A DNA stretch of 64,000 bases from Sutcliffiella halmapala (GCF_002019665.1 NZ_KV917375.1:4477445-4541444); one strand, 5' to 3'; positions 18,917 to 28,072 are shown, counted from the stretch's first letter. The notes: generated by a model from the letters alone, not told the origin. Program-made: numbers and translations.

Positions 18917-19039
18917 AATTTGAAACGAATAAATCATTTAAATCTCTCAAAATAATTTTCTTCTCTTTCCAAAAAGTGTATAATTTGATTTGAATATTTA
19001 GAAATTTGTGTAAATTATATGTTTTTGGGGGGAATTCAC

Positions 19040-19585
19040 ATGGTTAATTATGAGAAAAAACATCTTTTTATTATGAGTGCGATTGGCTTATTGATATTAA
19101 TGCCTCTCTTCTTACTAACTGGGCCTTTTATTTTCCAAGGGATATTGTTTGATGATCCAAGTGTTTGGTTGATTCAGACACCAACTCAATCCTATTGGTT
19201 ATATGCTATATCTATCTTCCTGCTTGCTTTAAGCTTATTCTTATCTTATTTCTACACAAAATTTTCCATTTTCATTACTATACTTGGTATTATCCTAGCA
19301 GGTGTTTTTTTCACGATGGGTACCTTTACTTTTAAATCATTAAGTACAGAGGAAATTACTTGGGGTGAACCACTTGCATTTAAGACTCATGTGTACTCAT
19401 GGGAAGATGTGAAAGAGGTTATCTTAGTTTCTCCGCCTAATAAAGAGGAAAAACACACGATGGTATTTTACTTTAAGGATGGAAATGAAGTAACATTTAT
19501 TCGCAATATTGCTTTTCAAACTGAATTCTCCAACTTTAATACTGCAAGAAGACAGTACAATTTTCCTTTTACAGCAAGTGAATAG
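19040..19585 (+). CDS. Membrane protein of unknown function (three TM segments)
   Basis: A 181-residue protein with three hydrophobic segments at about residues 8-35, 52-72 and 76-100. A soluble C-terminal part of about 75 residues follows, containing VYSWEDVKEVILV and MVFYFKDGNEVTF, which look like a small beta-sheet domain. The ATG at 19040 was chosen because of a GGGGGGA ribosome site 7 bases upstream. I do not recognise the family. The next small membrane gene lies 134 bases downstream, so the two may be functionally related. Confidence 0.65.
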   Translation: MVNYEKKHLFIMSAIGLLILMPLFLLTGPFIFQGILFDDPSVWLIQTPTQSYWLYAISIFLLALSLFLSYFYTKFSIFITILGIILAGVFFTMGTFTFKSLSTEEITWGEPLAFKTHVYSWEDVKEVILVSPPNKEEKHTMVFYFKDGNEVTFIRNIAFQTEFSNFNTARRQYNFPFTASE

Positions 19586-19719
19586 AATGTTGAACTAGCC
19601 TAATAGTACGATTTCCTCCAAACAAACAGGATACTACACTACATGTGGAGAAACCTATAATACCAATATTAATTGGAAGATTGGAACTTCACTTGACTGA
19701 ACTGAGGGGGATTTAGAAA

Positions 19720-20013
19720 ATGGATATACTATTTGGATTAGTAATACAACTATTCATCGGTGGAATTATGACATTCTGTGTTTTTGCATTTATTCAGTTT
19801 CTTTTACCAAAGTTTAATTTACTATATTTGCTTGGTGGCCTATATGTGATTGGTTGCTTAGTTGTCATTTTTAATAGTTGGACTCAAGAATGGCTACTCT
19901 TTACCATTCTATCCATAATCGCTCTATTCGCCATCCTCACCGTAAGATTTTACCGATATATATATCAACTCACGGAACAAAAAGCAAACGAGTGGAAAGA
20001 GATTAATTTATAG
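19720..20013 (+). CDS. Small hydrophobic protein of unknown function
   Basis: A 97-residue, almost wholly hydrophobic protein with three probable membrane helices (about residues 4-25, 32-50, 55-80) and a short polar C-terminus (QLTEQKANEWKEINL). GAGGGGG lies before the ATG. No family is recognised. A terminator follows directly. Confidence 0.6.
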   Translation: MDILFGLVIQLFIGGIMTFCVFAFIQFLLPKFNLLYLLGGLYVIGCLVVIFNSWTQEWLLFTILSIIALFAILTVRFYRYIYQLTEQKANEWKEINL

Positions 20014-20017
20014 AAAC

Positions 20018-20060
20018 AAAAGGCCATTTTCTATATCTGAACGGAAATGGCCTTTTTATT
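20018..20060 (+). terminator. Terminator after the small membrane protein gene
   Basis: A perfect stem AAAAGGCCATTT / AAATGGCCTTTT with a 15-base loop and a T-rich tail. Confidence 0.88.
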
Positions 20061-20063
20061 TTT

Positions 20064-20140
20064 GCTCTGTTAAATGCCGCTGTTGATTTCCGCAGGAGTC
20101 TACGTCTTTCGCTCCAATCAACAGCTTAGTTAGTAAATAT
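20064..20140 (-). repeat. Short deletion derivative of the dispersed GC-rich repeat
   Basis: GTTAAATGCCGCTGTTGATT, then TCCGCAGGAGTCTACG, and a second end GCTCCAATCAACAGC. Both ends of the family are present but the GC-rich core seen at 25535 is missing. Confidence 0.65.
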
Positions 20141-20176
20141 CAACCCTAAACTTTAGCTTTTCTTTTAAATTTAAAA

Positions 20177-21055
20177 CTATCCGTTCACCACTGTTCCGCC
20201 ATTAACATGAAGCATTTGTCCAGACACATACGTTGAATCATCTGAAGCTAAATATACATAAGCAGGTGCTAGCTCTGCTGGTTGCCCCGGTCGTCCCATT
20301 GGGGTATCCGTTCCGAACTCTTCCACATTTTCTGCTGGGAAGGATGCAGGGATTAACGGAGTCCATATCGGTCCTGGAGCAACCCCGTTGACCCTAATTC
20401 CACTGCCAACAATATTTGCTGATAAAGAGCGGGTAAGCGCTACAATTGCTCCTTTAGTAGCAGCATAATCCATTAAGACTGGCTGACCTTTATAAGAAAC
20501 AATAGAAGCGGTATTAATGATAGAGCTGCCCTCTTTCAGGAATGGCATCGCAGCTTGGATAAAATAAAAATAGGAAAATATATTGGTTTGAAAAGTACGT
20601 AATAATTGATCGGAAGAAATATCCTCTATTCTTTTTTGATAGTGTTGTTCTGCAGCATTATTCACTAGCACTTGGAGACTACCGAACTCTTCCACTGTTT
20701 GCTTTACCACATCGGTACAGAAATCCTTTTGACCGACATCTCCAGAGTAAAGTAAGCATCTTACCCCATATTCTTCTACTAACTTCTTTGTTTCCTTGGC
20801 ATCATTATGCTCATCTAAGTAAACGATACTAACATTTGCTCCTTCTTTCGCAAATGCAATAGCTGTTGCTCGTCCAATTCCACTATCCCCACCAGTAATA
20901 ATGGCATTCTTCCCTTCTAGCTTTCCACTTCCTTTATAGGCAGGATTATTGTAAATGGGTTCTGGCACCATTTTATTTTCTATTCCAGGCTGCTTTACTT
21001 GTTCCTGTGCTGGTTGTCCTTCTGTTTGTTGCTTTGAAAAATCTCTTTCTGTCAA
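20177..21055 (-). CDS. YdaD/YhdF-type short-chain dehydrogenase (general stress oxidoreductase)
   Basis: A 292-residue SDR. A Pro/Gln-rich N-terminal extension (residues 1-45) is typical of the YdaD (Gsp39) group. The NAD(P) site is TGGDSGIGRA, the structural NNAA motif is VLVNNAAEQH, and the catalytic Ser-Tyr-Lys set is in INTASI and DYAATKG. The C-terminus VSGQMLHVNGGTVVNG is very close to YdaD. The physiological substrate is unknown; relatives are called glucose 1-dehydrogenase-like. In B. subtilis ydaD belongs to the SigB regulon. A SigB-like promoter is visible upstream (21152-21177). Confidence 0.9.
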   Translation of the reverse strand: MTERDFSKQQTEGQPAQEQVKQPGIENKMVPEPIYNNPAYKGSGKLEGKNAIITGGDSGIGRATAIAFAKEGANVSIVYLDEHNDAKETKKLVEEYGVRCLLYSGDVGQKDFCTDVVKQTVEEFGSLQVLVNNAAEQHYQKRIEDISSDQLLRTFQTNIFSYFYFIQAAMPFLKEGSSIINTASIVSYKGQPVLMDYAATKGAIVALTRSLSANIVGSGIRVNGVAPGPIWTPLIPASFPAENVEEFGTDTPMGRPGQPAELAPAYVYLASDDSTYVSGQMLHVNGGTVVNG

Positions 21056-21151
21056 TTAAATTCCTCTCCTTTTATGAATCAAATATTATGAAAGAAGCTC
21101 CAAATCCTAAGTTCTATTTTTTGAGACTATTGCACTGACATTACTATCTAA

Positions 21152-21177
21152 ATTCCACGTTAAAGATTTTTTAAAAC
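21152..21177 (-). promoter_or_regulatory. Possible SigB promoter of the YdaD-like gene
   Basis: On the minus strand GTTTTA, a 14-base spacer and TGGAAT, about 95 bases before the start. It is the weakest of four SigB-like matches in this stretch. Confidence 0.45.
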
Positions 21178-21234
21178 CTTTCACAAGAAATTTAGTCCGT
21201 GTGCCTTCCCCTCCTATATCAAATTAGAATATTT

Positions 21235-21260
21235 GTTTAACCTTGCTTCGTTGCGGGAAT
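21235..21260 (+). promoter_or_regulatory. SigB-like promoter of the first lmo0937-type gene
   Basis: GTTTAA, a 14-base spacer and GGGAAT, matching the SigB consensus GTTTAA-N12-15-GGGTAT at 11 of 12 positions. It is 55 bases before the start codon. Confidence 0.7.
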
Positions 21261-21315
21261 TACCTTCTGTGTAGACGCAAAAAGAAACACTAAAATATAG
21301 AGGAGGAATTTTACT

Positions 21316-21459
21316 ATGTTATGGACCATATTTGCTGTTTTGATTGTACTTTGGTTAGTTGGCTTCGCAATGGAAATTGGTGGAGGGCTAATCCATATCC
21401 TATTAGTTCTCGCTCTTCTTTCCATCGTATTTAACCTTTTTGGCAGAAGACGAGCATGA
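21316..21459 (+). CDS. lmo0937 family membrane mini-protein (copy 1)
   Basis: A 47-residue protein with two hydrophobic stretches: MLWTIFAVLIVLWLVGFA, then IGGGLIHILLVLAL, and a basic end FGRRRA. This is the lmo0937 family pattern. A perfect AGGAGGAAT ribosome site lies before the ATG. The function is unknown. It is one of two tandem copies, each with its own SigB-like promoter, which points to a membrane role under general stress. Confidence 0.85.
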   Translation: MLWTIFAVLIVLWLVGFAMEIGGGLIHILLVLALLSIVFNLFGRRRA

Positions 21460-21483
21460 ATTAAAATCACCAATAAAAACTTT

Positions 21484-21508
21484 GTTTAATAATAATTCTT
21501 TAGGGAAA
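21484..21508 (+). promoter_or_regulatory. SigB-like promoter of the second lmo0937-type gene
   Basis: GTTTAA, a 13-base spacer and GGGAAA, 44 bases before the start of the second mini-protein gene. Confidence 0.6.
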
Positions 21509-21551
21509 ACCAAGCATAAGCTTAAAATAAATTTAGTAGGAGGGAACCTAT

Positions 21552-21698
21552 ATGTTATGGACAGTTTTTGCAGTCTTACTAATACTATGGTTACTCGGAT
21601 TCTCATTTGATATCGCAGGAAATCTGATTCATATCATCCTTGTATTAGCACTTATCTCTTTAGTCTTTAACTTATTTGCAGGGCGAAGACGGCCATAA
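21552..21698 (+). CDS. lmo0937 family membrane mini-protein (copy 2)
   Basis: A 48-residue paralogue of the preceding gene: MLWTVFAVLLILWLLGFSFD, then IAGNLIHIILVLAL, and the basic end FAGRRRP. It is preceded by GGAGGGAA. It differs from copy 1 at many positions, so the duplication is not recent. It is followed by a strong bidirectional terminator. Confidence 0.85.
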   Translation: MLWTVFAVLLILWLLGFSFDIAGNLIHIILVLALISLVFNLFAGRRRP

Positions 21699-21757
21699 AA
21701 AGAAAGATGAGTTAGCTAGAGCATACACAATCTTGTAAAATTGGTTTCTTGCGTAAT

Positions 21758-21803
21758 AAAAAAGCTAGCAAGCTCAGTATTTATGAGGCTTGCTAGCTTT
21801 TTT
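21758..21803. terminator. Bidirectional terminator between the mini-protein gene and ppaC
   Basis: A perfect 16-base stem (AAAAAAGCTAGCAAGC and its complement) with A-run and T-run flanks, lying between converging genes. Confidence 0.9.
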
Positions 21804-21856
21804 ATTTATGTGGTTCTCTTAGGCTTTAGTTCTAATTTAAAAATCCCCTGCGTTGT

Positions 21857-22786
21857 TTATTTCGTTAAAGTATCTGTTAACACTGGTACAACTTGCTTCT
21901 TACGAGAAACTACACCTTTAAGCACAGCTGTATTATTTTCAAGCGTTACGTTATATGCTTTTTCAACCGCAGCAGTTTCTTTACCTAATGTTAATGCAAC
22001 AGAATCATTTGTTAGAATGTCTGTTACAACAAATACAAACAAGTCTAAGCCTTTCGTTTCTACTACATGAGTAATTGCCGCTTCTAGTTCTGCTTGCAAC
22101 TTTAATACATCAGACGTATCTACTGTATTTACTTGCGCAATCTCTACTTTATAGTCGCCCATTTGAAATTCTTTTGCATCTAATGTGATTAACTGTTCTA
22201 CTGTTTTATCGCTTAGATCAGCACCAGCTTTTAGCATGTCTAAGCCATAGCTATCTGCGTCCACTCCAGCAATTTCCGCTAATTCCTTAGCTGCTTGTAC
22301 ATCCTGCTCTGTACAAGTTGGAGATTTAAATAATAGTGAGTCAGAAATAATGGCAGAAAGCATTAAACCTGCAACAGGTTTTGATATTTCAACTCCATTT
22401 TCTTTGTATAATTTATTTAAAATAGTTGCGGTACAACCAACTGGCTCCGCACGATAATATAAAGGGTCACTTGTCTCAAAGTTTGCGATACGATGATGAT
22501 CAATTACTTCCAATACACGAACTTGATCAATATCACTTACACTTTGTTGACGTTCATTATGATCAACTAGGATAACTTCTTGCACTTCGTTACTAACCGC
22601 TTCTACTAAACGAGGCACCTCTGCATTAAAATGCTTTAACGCATATTCTGTTTCTCCGTTCAACTCTCCTAAACGAACCGGTTCTGCATCCATTCCTAAT
22701 TGTTTCTTCAGCTCTGCGTACGCAATTGCAGAACAAATCGAGTCTGTATCTGGGTTTTTATGTCCTAGTACTAATACTTTTGCCAT
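21857..22786 (-). CDS. ppaC: Manganese-dependent inorganic pyrophosphatase (DHH family II)
   Basis: A 309-residue cytoplasmic enzyme that hydrolyses pyrophosphate, pulling biosynthetic reactions forward. Family II signatures are present: [14 protein letters not shown] at the N-terminus, LVDHNE, and the DHH motif in [10 protein letters not shown]. The C-terminal DHHA2 domain carries the substrate-binding SRKKQVVP. The ATG at 22786 has AAGGAG 7 bases before it; the longer frame to 22804 lacks a ribosome site. Confidence 0.96.
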   Translation of the reverse strand: MAKVLVLGHKNPDTDSICSAIAYAELKKQLGMDAEPVRLGELNGETEYALKHFNAEVPRLVEAVSNEVQEVILVDHNERQQSVSDIDQVRVLEVIDHHRIANFETSDPLYYRAEPVGCTATILNKLYKENGVEISKPVAGLMLSAIISDSLLFKSPTCTEQDVQAAKELAEIAGVDADSYGLDMLKAGADLSDKTVEQLITLDAKEFQMGDYKVEIAQVNTVDTSDVLKLQAELEAAITHVVETKGLDLFVFVVTDILTNDSVALTLGKETAAVEKAYNVTLENNTAVLKGVVSRKKQVVPVLTDTLTK

Positions 22787-23007
22787 TTGTATTCTCCTTA
22801 CCACATTTTCATTTATTAAGAGCTATCCTCTTAACTTCCGATAGCTTTTCCTCTGTAAATTTTACCTTAAACTTGGGATTATTTCAAAACACAATCTTAG
22901 TTTGTTTGGCACAGAAGCGGAAATATAATTTAGCTAACTTAGATAAAGGAAGCCACTCAAGGTTTTAAAAAGCTATAAACTTTATGAAAAGAGACATGTG
23001 TAAACAA

Positions 23008-23043
23008 AAAAAGGATGCTTACTTTTAAAGTAAACACCCTTTT
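23008..23043 (-). terminator. Terminator after the YflT-type gene
   Basis: An imperfect stem (AAAAGGGTGTTTACTTT on the minus strand against AAAGTAAGCATCCTTTT) ending in a T-run, 10 bases after the stop. Confidence 0.75.
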
Positions 23044-23053
23044 ATATAATTCT

Positions 23054-23590
23054 TCAAAATTTATTCAAATTTACTTTTCTTTCGGCATCTTCTATAGAAT
23101 CAACATTTGACCCTGATCGAACTACTTTGGTCTCCTCATCTATACCAGTAAATGGATTGGAATCCAACTCATCAGCGGTAAAAGCGTTACCTCCCAATGT
23201 ATCTTCATTCGCTGGCGAAGTAGTTACAATTGTTGTCTCGCTTTGAGCTGCTGCGTCTACTAGGACCACTATTCTTCCATTTTCTACGTCCGTTGCATAG
23301 ACTGGAGCATCTCTATCTGATACTCCAAGTTCTACTAGTCTATTTCCGACACCTTCTGATGTACGGGCCTCTTCGGGCAAAAGTGTATTCTTTAATTTGT
23401 CAACAACCGATTCCTCGTTATCCAGACTAATTTTCTCTACCTGTGTACCTCTTGGAAATGCAGATGTGATATGGTGATCTTGTGCAATCACACAAATCTC
23501 TTTCTCCTGGTAACCTTGAACAATTAATCCTTCCACTACATTTTTCGCTTGTAGCTCAGATTCATAGACACCAAATATATTTCTATTCAT
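23054..23590 (-). CDS. General stress protein with YflT domain
   Basis: A 178-residue acidic, soluble protein. Residues 1-105 form a YflT/GsP17M-type domain: it starts IFGVYESELQAKNVVEGLIVQG, has YQEKEICVIAQDH, then the LVELGVSDRDAPVYATDVENG segment and IVVLVDA. The C-terminal 65 residues are low-complexity, rich in Asp, Asn and Thr. B. subtilis YflT is induced by SigB; a good SigB-like promoter lies 35 bases upstream. The molecular function is unknown. Confidence 0.85.
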   Translation of the reverse strand: MNRNIFGVYESELQAKNVVEGLIVQGYQEKEICVIAQDHHITSAFPRGTQVEKISLDNEESVVDKLKNTLLPEEARTSEGVGNRLVELGVSDRDAPVYATDVENGRIVVLVDAAAQSETTIVTTSPANEDTLGGNAFTADELDSNPFTGIDEETKVVRSGSNVDSIEDAERKVNLNKF

Positions 23591-23624
23591 TTCTATTGCC
23601 TCCTAAGGTTCTTTTACTTTATAC

Positions 23625-23649
23625 ATTCCCTAGAGAAACAAAATGAAAC
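23625..23649 (-). promoter_or_regulatory. SigB-like promoter of the YflT-type gene
   Basis: On the minus strand GTTTCA, a 13-base spacer and GGGAAT, 35 bases before the ATG. It fits the SigB pattern well and overlaps no other gene. Confidence 0.65.
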
Positions 23650-23678
23650 TACTTTCACAAAAGCATCTACTGGAAAAA

Positions 23679-25388
23679 TCACCCGAATTGTGCGTAATGA
23701 AGCCTACTATAAATCCCTTCTGCTTCAATCAATTCTTCATGTCTCCCTTGTTCTGCTATTCCTTCTTTTGTTACGACCATAATTCGATCTGCGTTTTTAA
23801 TCGTAGCGAGACGATGTGCAATCACTAGCGTAGTACGGTCCTTAGAAAGTTCTGTTAACGATTCTTGAATAGCGCGTTCTGTTTCAGTATCCAAGGCTGA
23901 AGTAGCTTCATCTAAAATAAGAATTGGTGGGTTCTTCAAGAAAATACGTGAAATAGCCAATCGTTGCTTTTGACCACCAGATAGTTTTACACCACGTTCT
24001 CCAATCACCGTGTCTAAGCCAAAAGGCTGAGATGCAATAAATTCATCTAATTGTGAACGTCTTGCGGCTTCCATAATTTCCCCATCGTTTGCATCTAATT
24101 TTCCATAAGCTATATTTTCGCGAATCGTTCCTGAGAATAGGAATACGTCCTGCTGCACAATACCGATTTGGCTACGCAACGATTCGAGTGTTAATTCGCG
24201 AGTATCGTAGCCATCGATAATGATGCTACCTTCCTCTAGCTCATAAAAGCGTGGTAACAAGCTACATAGCGTTGTTTTCCCTGCCCCAGAAGGCCCAACA
24301 ATTGCAACAGTTTCTCCAGCTCGTACCGATAAATTAATATTTTTTAATACTTGCTCGTGCCCTTCATATCCAAAGGAAACATTTCGATAGTGAATCTCAC
24401 CATCTAACTCTGCATGAACAGCCCCAGGAGCATCCGCGATATCAGGCTCAGTATCCATAATTTCTACATACCGCTTAAATCCAGCGATTCCTTTAGGATA
24501 ACTCTCAATAACGGCATTAATTTTTTGAATTGGCCCTAATAATATATTGGCAAGTAAAATAAACGCTACGAACTGGCCATAACTTAAATCGCCTGAAATG
24601 ACGAAGAATGTACCAAATAATAAAGTAAAAAGCGTAACTAAGCGCATTAACATATAGTTTGCTGTTATGTTTTGCGCCATAATTTTATAGGATGATAACT
24701 TTGTATTTCGATAGTTTTCATTGTTTACCGCAAATTGCTTCTGTTCATGTTTCTCATTGGCAAATGCCTGAACAACACGAATCCCGCCAATGCTATCCTC
24801 TACACGTGCATTAATATCCGCAACATCTGAAAACATTCTGTGAAACGTTCGAGTCATCTTTTTGTTAAAATGAATTGCGAGTATCATTAGTAGCGGAATA
24901 ACTAAGAATGAAAGAATCGCAAGCTTCCAATTAATCGTTAGCATTAAAATAAATGCACCCACTAATGTCATCACTGCAACAAAGACATCCTCCGGTCCAT
25001 GGTGAGCAACCTCACCAATTTCCTCCAAATCCTTTGTTAATCTAGAAATAGAGTGCCCTGTTTTGTTGTTATCATAATAACCAAAGGACAGCTTTTGCAT
25101 ATGTTGAAAAAGCTTTCTACGCATGTCGGTTTCAATATTGATCCCAAGCATATGACCCCAGTATGTAACGATATAATGCAATCCAGTATTAATTAAATAA
25201 ATAGCCAGCAATCCAAGACAAGCCCAGACAATAATTGTCCAATTTCCCTCTGGCAAAAGTCGATCAATGACCTGATTCACCGCTAATGGAAAGGCAAGCT
25301 CAAGCAACCCAACTAAAATCGCACAAGAAAAATCTAAAATAAAAAGCCATTTATAAGGCCTATAATATGAAAAAAAACGTCGTACCAC
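23679..25388 (-). CDS. YwjA-type ABC transporter, fused permease and ATPase
   Basis: A 569-residue half-transporter of the MsbA/lipid-drug exporter class. Six membrane helices occupy residues ~15-300, and the ATPase has Walker A GPSGAGKTTL, signature LSGGQKQR and Walker B LILDEATSALD. The start VVRRFFSYYRPYKWLF resembles B. subtilis YwjA. I chose the GTG at 25388 because GGGAG is 8 bases upstream; a GTG three codons earlier is too close. It acts as a homodimer in the membrane; the substrate is unknown. Confidence 0.88.
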   Translation of the reverse strand: MVRRFFSYYRPYKWLFILDFSCAILVGLLELAFPLAVNQVIDRLLPEGNWTIIVWACLGLLAIYLINTGLHYIVTYWGHMLGINIETDMRRKLFQHMQKLSFGYYDNNKTGHSISRLTKDLEEIGEVAHHGPEDVFVAVMTLVGAFILMLTINWKLAILSFLVIPLLMILAIHFNKKMTRTFHRMFSDVADINARVEDSIGGIRVVQAFANEKHEQKQFAVNNENYRNTKLSSYKIMAQNITANYMLMRLVTLFTLLFGTFFVISGDLSYGQFVAFILLANILLGPIQKINAVIESYPKGIAGFKRYVEIMDTEPDIADAPGAVHAELDGEIHYRNVSFGYEGHEQVLKNINLSVRAGETVAIVGPSGAGKTTLCSLLPRFYELEEGSIIIDGYDTRELTLESLRSQIGIVQQDVFLFSGTIRENIAYGKLDANDGEIMEAARRSQLDEFIASQPFGLDTVIGERGVKLSGGQKQRLAISRIFLKNPPILILDEATSALDTETERAIQESLTELSKDRTTLVIAHRLATIKNADRIMVVTKEGIAEQGRHEELIEAEGIYSRLHYAQFG

Positions 25389-25499
25389 ACTTCCCACTCC
25401 CTTTTAATAACTTTGTTAAAGCGTATTATTGATATTTGACTAATCCTATTCGATGATTAAGCGAAAGTCGTGTACTCCCTACTTTGATAAGGCGAGACT

Positions 25500-25752
25500 A
25501 GCACTGAAATCAACAGCTGCGTTTAAAAGACACACCAATGCAAAGAAAAATCGCACCATGGATAATGAAAAAGTTGCCCATCAAGTATCCCCCGTACCCC
25601 CCTGTAGATTGAAGTGGAAGGTGTGAGACTCCTGCGGGAAGTAGCGTTTTGTGGAGACCCCGCAGGCATGAAGTGCCGAGGAGGCTCCACAAGCGCCCCG
25701 CGGAAAGCGAACACCTGCAACGGAGATCAACAGGGAGTTTAACAGGCAACCT
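25500..25752 (+). repeat. GC-rich dispersed intergenic repeat, near-full copy B with an extra end fragment
   Basis: Positions 25535-25752 align with copy A at 4335: CACCATGGATAATGAAAAAG, GTGTGAGACTCCTGCGGGA, GCCGAGGAGGCTCCACAAGC, CCCGCGGAAAGCG, and the end GAGATCAACAGGGAGTTTAA. A separate end fragment GAAATCAACAGCTGCGTTTA stands before it at 25506, suggesting one copy inserted next to or into another. Short open frames on the minus strand here are not genes. Confidence 0.8.
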
Positions 25753-25861
25753 ACTTATTTTCAAGGTAGCATTTTAATATATGTAAATAGACAAAAACTC
25801 CCCATTCTCACATTGTACCGTTTAATCTTTTAACCTAGTAGTATTTATTTCGCCACACTAA

Positions 25862-25876
25862 TGATAATGATTTTCA
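25862..25876. promoter_or_regulatory. Fur-box-like site upstream of the two-component operon
   Basis: TGATAATGATTTTCA matches the Bacillus Fur 7-1-7 core TGATAAT-N-ATTATCA at all but one position. It lies 135 bases before the response regulator start and 474 bases before the divergent ABC gene. No known iron-uptake gene is nearby. Confidence 0.55.
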
Positions 25877-26010
25877 TTTATCAACTAACTATACTACTTC
25901 TCATTTCATTACGTCAATGACTCTTTCTAGGAAATCACAACTAAATTGTGATATAAAGAATACAACATAAGAAACAAAATCCTATTTTTACAGAACAGGA
26001 GAAAATAGTG

Positions 26011-26679
26011 ATGATACGGATATTAATTATTGAAGATGAAAAGAAAATCGCGAGGATACTCCAGCTTGAGCTTGAACATGAGGGCTACGAAACGGATGCA
26101 GCATTTACTGGTTTAACTGGGTTAGAAAAGTTTAGTGCTGGTAACTGGGATTTAGTATTGCTCGATGTCATGCTGCCTGAGCTTAGTGGCTTAGAGGTGT
26201 TACGGCGCATTCGTGCGACTGGTTCCCACACACCTGTCATCCTTCTAACAGCAAGGAACTCTATTCCAGATAAAGTAAGCGGTTTAGATCTTGGAGCTAA
26301 TGATTATATGACAAAGCCTTTTGAAATAGAAGAGCTTCTAGCAAGAGTAAGAGCTTGCATTCGAACCGCTCAATCTCGTCTTGAGCAAGATGATTTACTA
26401 ACTATTCAAGACTTGACCGTTAACGAAAAAACAAGAGAAATCAAACGGAATGAAGAAAACATCGAATTAACTCCAAAGGAATTTGAATTATTCGTATTTT
26501 TTATCCAGAATAAAAACCAAGCATTAAACCGTGAGCAAATTTTAACTAATGTATGGGGCTTTGATTACTACGGCGACACCAATATTGTCGATGTGTATGT
26601 GCGCCATTTGCGTAAAAAACTATCCATCGCAGATTCACTCCAGACAATTCGAGGCGTTGGTTACCGTTTAAAGGAGTAA
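26011..26679 (+). CDS. OmpR/PhoB-family response regulator (YkoG-like)
   Basis: A 222-residue response regulator. The receiver domain (1-118) has the acidic pair EDE, the phosphorylated Asp at residue 52 (LLDVMLPELSG), and the conserved Thr/Lys (LLTA, TKPF). The C-terminal winged helix (130-222) contains LTPKEFELFVFF and VDVYVRHLRKKL. AGGAGA is 8 bases before the ATG at 26011; the GTG one codon earlier is less likely. It is followed 4 bases later by its sensor kinase, then two PepSY genes, the same arrangement as ykoG-ykoH-ykoI-ykoJ in B. subtilis. Confidence 0.93.
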   Translation: MIRILIIEDEKKIARILQLELEHEGYETDAAFTGLTGLEKFSAGNWDLVLLDVMLPELSGLEVLRRIRATGSHTPVILLTARNSIPDKVSGLDLGANDYMTKPFEIEELLARVRACIRTAQSRLEQDDLLTIQDLTVNEKTREIKRNEENIELTPKEFELFVFFIQNKNQALNREQILTNVWGFDYYGDTNIVDVYVRHLRKKLSIADSLQTIRGVGYRLKE

Positions 26680-26683
26680 AATC

Positions 26684-28072
26684 ATGAAGATTAAAAGTAA
26701 GATTTTGTTGCTATCAAGCGTATGGTTAGTACTGATACTACTGCTTATTAATGGTTCTATCTATTTTTTGTTTCAGAAGATTATTTTTAATAACGAAACA
26801 AACCGGGTAACTGAACATACTAAGGCCGTTGTAACAGCAGCAAACGAGGCGATTGCAGCAGACGTAATACATGAAGATTTACGCCTGTTATTTCGCGCTT
26901 ACCTCCCTACTAACGGGATGATTCGTATAATTACAGAAGAAACTAGTTCTTCTCTTACCATTTCAAAAAAAGCCTATATGAAACAGCTTCCGACCAAATA
27001 TGAAAACCAACAATCTATTGCTCTTCGGACATTTGACGATATCCCATATGCCGTTGTTTCGTTCCCTATTATCTGGACTGATGGGAGCGTTGTAATGCTT
27101 GAAGTAACGGAGAGTCTCGAGGATTCACAGAAAACCTTACGAACGTTATTCATTGTGCTTTCTACCGCTTCCTTTATCGTACTAATTCCCGCCTTATTTT
27201 TTGGAAGTATGTTAAGTCGATTAATTGTGACACCGATTAACGCCTTAACCAATACGATGAAACAAATTCAAACAACAGGTGCTTTTCAGAAAATCCAACT
27301 AGAATCGTCCTCCAAAGATGAGCTCTATACGATGGGAATGACCTTTAATCAAATGATTGATATTTTAGAAAGAAACTACCAAAAGCAACAACAGTTTGTT
27401 TCAGATGCCTCTCATGAATTAAAGACTCCACTGACCGTCATTGAAAGCTATGCTAGTATGCTTAAACGCTGGGGGAAACAGAAACCAGAACTTTTTGATG
27501 AGTCGATTAATGCTATCTATTCAGAAGCAATTCGAATGAAAGAAATGACCGAACAAATGCTTCAACTAGCTAATGCAGATTCTCACTTGACCTTAGAAAA
27601 AACGAATATAGACTTACTTTCCATCAGCAAGCAAGCTAGCCAGCATATTCAAGTATCTTTTCATCGAGACATCCATCTATATGAAAACGGATCGGATTTT
27701 CATCTGTGGGCTGACGAAAATAAATTGAAGCAAGTCATCTATATTTTATTAGACAATGCTCGGAAATATAGTCAGGGAAGTATTACATTAAAACTTTCCG
27801 AAACGAACAGTATCTGTGCCTTTTCAATCATAGATCAAGGCGAGGGAATACCGACCGAAGATTTAGATAAGATATTTGATCGCTTTTATCGTGTGGATAA
27901 GGCGAGAAATCGCGAAACAGGTGGGGCTGGATTAGGCTTGGCGATTGCAAAAAAAATAGTCGAAGCGCATGATGGATCAATTACCATTACGAGCACAGAA
28001 GGTAAAGGAACTACTGTCACTGTTACTTTACCAAAACAAGAAGAAAGGGATGTGATTAATCATGAAGCGTAA
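26684..28072 (+). CDS. HAMP-domain sensor histidine kinase (YkoH-like)
   Basis: A 462-residue membrane kinase. Two membrane helices (about 8-28 and 158-178) flank a 130-residue extracellular sensor region. HAMP follows (~179-232), then the phosphoacceptor domain with His244 in SDASHELKTPLTVIE. The ATPase has DNARKYS (N-box), IIDQGEGIP (G1) and GGAGLGLAIAKKI (G2). It phosphorylates the preceding regulator. Its last 11 bases overlap the first PepSY gene. The signal is unknown; PepSY neighbours suggest control by an extracellular inhibitor or metal. Confidence 0.93.
   Translation: MKIKSKILLLSSVWLVLILLLINGSIYFLFQKIIFNNETNRVTEHTKAVVTAANEAIAADVIHEDLRLLFRAYLPTNGMIRIITEETSSSLTISKKAYMKQLPTKYENQQSIALRTFDDIPYAVVSFPIIWTDGSVVMLEVTESLEDSQKTLRTLFIVLSTASFIVLIPALFFGSMLSRLIVTPINALTNTMKQIQTTGAFQKIQLESSSKDELYTMGMTFNQMIDILERNYQKQQQFVSDASHELKTPLTVIESYASMLKRWGKQKPELFDESINAIYSEAIRMKEMTEQMLQLANADSHLTLEKTNIDLLSISKQASQHIQVSFHRDIHLYENGSDFHLWADENKLKQVIYILLDNARKYSQGSITLKLSETNSICAFSIIDQGEGIPTEDLDKIFDRFYRVDKARNRETGGAGLGLAIAKKIVEAHDGSITITSTEGKGTTVTVTLPKQEERDVINHEA

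Noticed and set aside
25510-25764. Two minus-strand open frames of 65-84 codons
   Set aside because: They are produced by repeat copy B and match the repeat, not a protein family.
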